From the NCBI GenBank assembly GCA_963680875.1, contig OY804575.1, forward strand, positions 30,718,494-30,782,493: a stretch of 64,000 nucleotides of DNA, given 5' to 3'. Shown here piece by piece: positions 61,746 through 64,000 of this stretch. The first letter of the stretch is position 1; each line of letters begins with the position of its first letter. Below the pieces are notes generated by a model. That model was not told the origin of the DNA. It made no database searches and was given only the letters and a program-made list of their open reading frames with translations. Position numbers and translations under genes: made by a program. This DNA is from Bathymodiolus brooksi (taxonomy: Eukaryota > Mollusca > Bivalvia > Mytilida > Modiolidae).

Positions 61746-64000
61746 ATGTTATTAATACAAGTTATTATTACTTGACAGTATTAAATTTAATTCAACATTT
61801 AATCTTTTATTCAGCTGATAATGCTTTGCGGCATTTCACAACAGTTGTTAACACCATTTAATCTACTGTATATTTTCCAGCTGTAGACAGTCAGAACAAT
61901 GGGGAAAATCCATGGTCTTAATGATTAAGTAATGCAAAATTCTATTGTCGAGAGTACTTTACTATGTTCTAAATAATTATGTTCTTGTTTATCGAATGGA
62001 AATAGCCTGATGACATTTTCAATGTTTATTTTTGAACTGCAGATTGCAAATTATCCATGGATGTATTATTGTAGTGAAAGGCAATTAGTTATTTTATGCA
62101 GAATTATAATGGCAAGTCCGATAATTTTTTTTGGGTCATGATCATATTAGAATTTTGACAACAAAAAGATAAACTGGCAAGTTGAATAAAACTAAGGATG
62201 AAGGTCTGTGTATAAATTAGTGGACTCCCAGTTTTGTATCAGAAAAACTGCCACATAATTTGTTAGGTTTTTTTTTATATACTAAGAGGAATTCTTTGAA
62301 TACAATGAGTCTATGTATCATGCATTGCCTATATTAATATACTATTTGTTTTAACAACCGGAAGGGGGAAATGAGATATATGTCAACGAGCTTTAGGGCC
62401 CTTACAGCTTACATTGGAGCTGGTTTTGGCTTCAAATAAGGCTGTACTGGCCCATTAAATGTTTTTCTATTTTCCTTGGTGTCTGTGTTGGTCATTATTT
62501 TAGTTTTCTGTGTTGTGTTGTGGTGTGTCTTTTTTGGTTTGTTGGTCTTCGTCCGGTGTCTTGTGAACACAATGTTGCCAGTGTCTCTGGATTGCACTTT
62601 CAGTTTCCCCTAACGTTCATTCAATAATAACGGATATCTTAAAGGTTGCTTGGACCTATTGTATACAACTAAGAATGGGTACCATCAAATGAAGTTTGGG
62701 TCATATAGACTCAATCGTTTCAATGAAGATGAAAATGTATAATCTAACGGCAGACACCGGACGCTGCATGATTATAAAAACTCACCCTGATTTTAGTCAG
62801 AAGATTGAAAAATTGGTGTAAACTTTGTTGCACATGTGGGACTAGGTACTTGTTTATCGCACCTACACATTGAGCTTTTGTTTTTCTTCTGTAGTCTGCT
62901 TTCTGCTCTTATTTATAAAGTAGATTAAAATTAAATATCAAATACTAAAGATAGTTATTTAGAGATAACAGCAAATACAATAATGTGTTTTTATGTTTAT
63001 AAAAGCAACATAATTATTATGTATATAAATGCTGATAGACAGTAAAATACTAATTTTCTTATTTGTGCACACATTTATTACCAGAAGAACTAATGATGTA
63101 ACAGGTGTGATGCAGCATCGACATACTAGACAATCGATACCGTTTGCATTGTCTATGTAATGTGTATGTGCTATGTGGAACTAAATATAACAAGATGTAC
63201 TGATATTTGTTAATACTAATTAAAAATCTTTAAAGCTAGGATAATTATAATTTTCTCAGCAGAAACTGTGGGATACAATAATTGCACGTTATTTTTTCTA
63301 TTGAGGTTTTATAATGACTTACTATGTTTTTTTATATAGTATGCTCTATTTGAAACATAGTCTCTTAATAGTTCTAAACGTCCTCAAATATAATTATCTG
63401 TTATCTGTCTGTATTTTTCATTTTAATATATTGGTAAATAAATGGGAATATGTATCTCATTTTTAAACAGGGCTTATTTGTCTATTTTTAAACTGGATTC
63501 AATAAGCCTACATACACTGGTTCAATAGTGTAATAATTTCTATTTCTGTCACATTTTTGGTATGAAAATTCTCTGAAACAAAACTTCCGTCACCATAAGA
63601 TATAAGTAGGAGAGTCTTAAGTTTGTCAAACAAATAAATGTAGATAAATTAGGATGAAACATAAGAAATCGTTGATAAAGTGTACTGTAACATTTTATAA
63701 AGCTTCATATATATGTAAATTATTTGTAAACACACAAGGAAATAACTTTATCGTCAAGGTGGTGAAAGAGAGTTGAAATATGTGTTCATCAACGGGATCA
63801 TCTTCTCAATATACATGGTACCTCTTGAAAGGTGGTATAAACTAAGAGATTAGCTACAATTCTAATATGACGGCCTTTATATCGTCAACCAGTATGTGTC
63901 AGTATACATCTACCTTTAGCACCTGCGCATTCAAATTATCGATTGGAAACTAAAAAAACATAATTTAAAAAGCTTCTGTAATGAATGAAAGCCTACAATG
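61746..64000. other. AT-rich DNA, no gene recognised
   Basis: No exon, long open frame or tandem repeat is supported. Around 62360-62620, GCTTTAGGGCCCTTACAGCT and GTGTTGTGTTGTGGTGTG resemble decayed dispersed repeats. The 62-codon minus frame there (62409-62597) is low-complexity. Confidence 0.45.

Noticed and set aside
62409..62597. 62-codon minus-strand frame rich in K and T
   Set aside because: It is low-complexity translation of a GT-rich stretch that looks like a decayed dispersed repeat.

Overview
The window looks like nuclear DNA of a bivalve mollusc, most likely a mytilid mussel. It is AT-rich and has no long intact gene. It is packed with 5'-truncated LINEs, tRNA-derived SINEs, MITEs and tandem repeats. 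Several short phrases (for example GAGCAACACGAACCCCAC near 46.24 kb) are ones I remember as very common in Mytilus genomic sequence. That species-level call is from memory, not a search. Intron-exon structure is visible (a 72-bp thioredoxin reductase exon with both splice sites), so the DNA is eukaryotic.

Region 1 (1-28110) is one uninterrupted tandem array of a 55-bp satellite, about 510 monomers, still open at the left edge. Monomers carry diagnostic variants arranged in higher-order units: 660 bp, about 3.08 kb, about 3.5 kb and about 1.7 kb. The array therefore grew by repeated duplication of multi-monomer blocks. Short open frames in it are chance products of the repeat.

Region 2 (28111-42690) is a nest of mobile elements. 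It holds a 3.3-kb element with about 470-bp inverted arms around a broken C2H2 zinc-finger gene (29426-32769), a hAT-like MITE inside that element, a G-rich MITE with a target duplication (34036-34838), 36-bp and 43-bp tandem repeats, and an AT-rich 2.4-kb segment (about 37955-40318). That segment carries seven dispersed copies of one 15-bp motif between an inverted terminal pair and abuts a LINE fragment. Two SINEs follow.

Region 3 (42900-50140) has the only DNA resembling ordinary genes: a thioredoxin reductase exon on the minus strand (43870-43941) and an unrecognised plus-strand exon (46326-46627) whose frame is broken by a 44-bp tandem duplication. A 104-bp tandem repeat and an inverted-repeat element with a strong hairpin are also here.

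Region 4 (50142-58732) reads best as one LINE insertion, on the minus strand with a matching target duplication. Its 3' untranslated part was later split by a 6.1-kb element bounded by CCCAGCAAAC...GTTTGCTGGG. That inner element has ACGT-rich subterminal repeats and carries a second LINE, a SINE and a terminal exon-like sequence.

Region 5 (58733-64000) contains a 141-bp duplication, a SINE, a 38-bp-armed hairpin, and an open frame resembling the N-terminal part of a Crypton-derived (DUF3504-type) protein. That frame is interrupted by a 366-bp poly-A retroposon whose removal restores it exactly.

No set of genes here forms a pathway. The common theme is nested insertion and segmental amplification.
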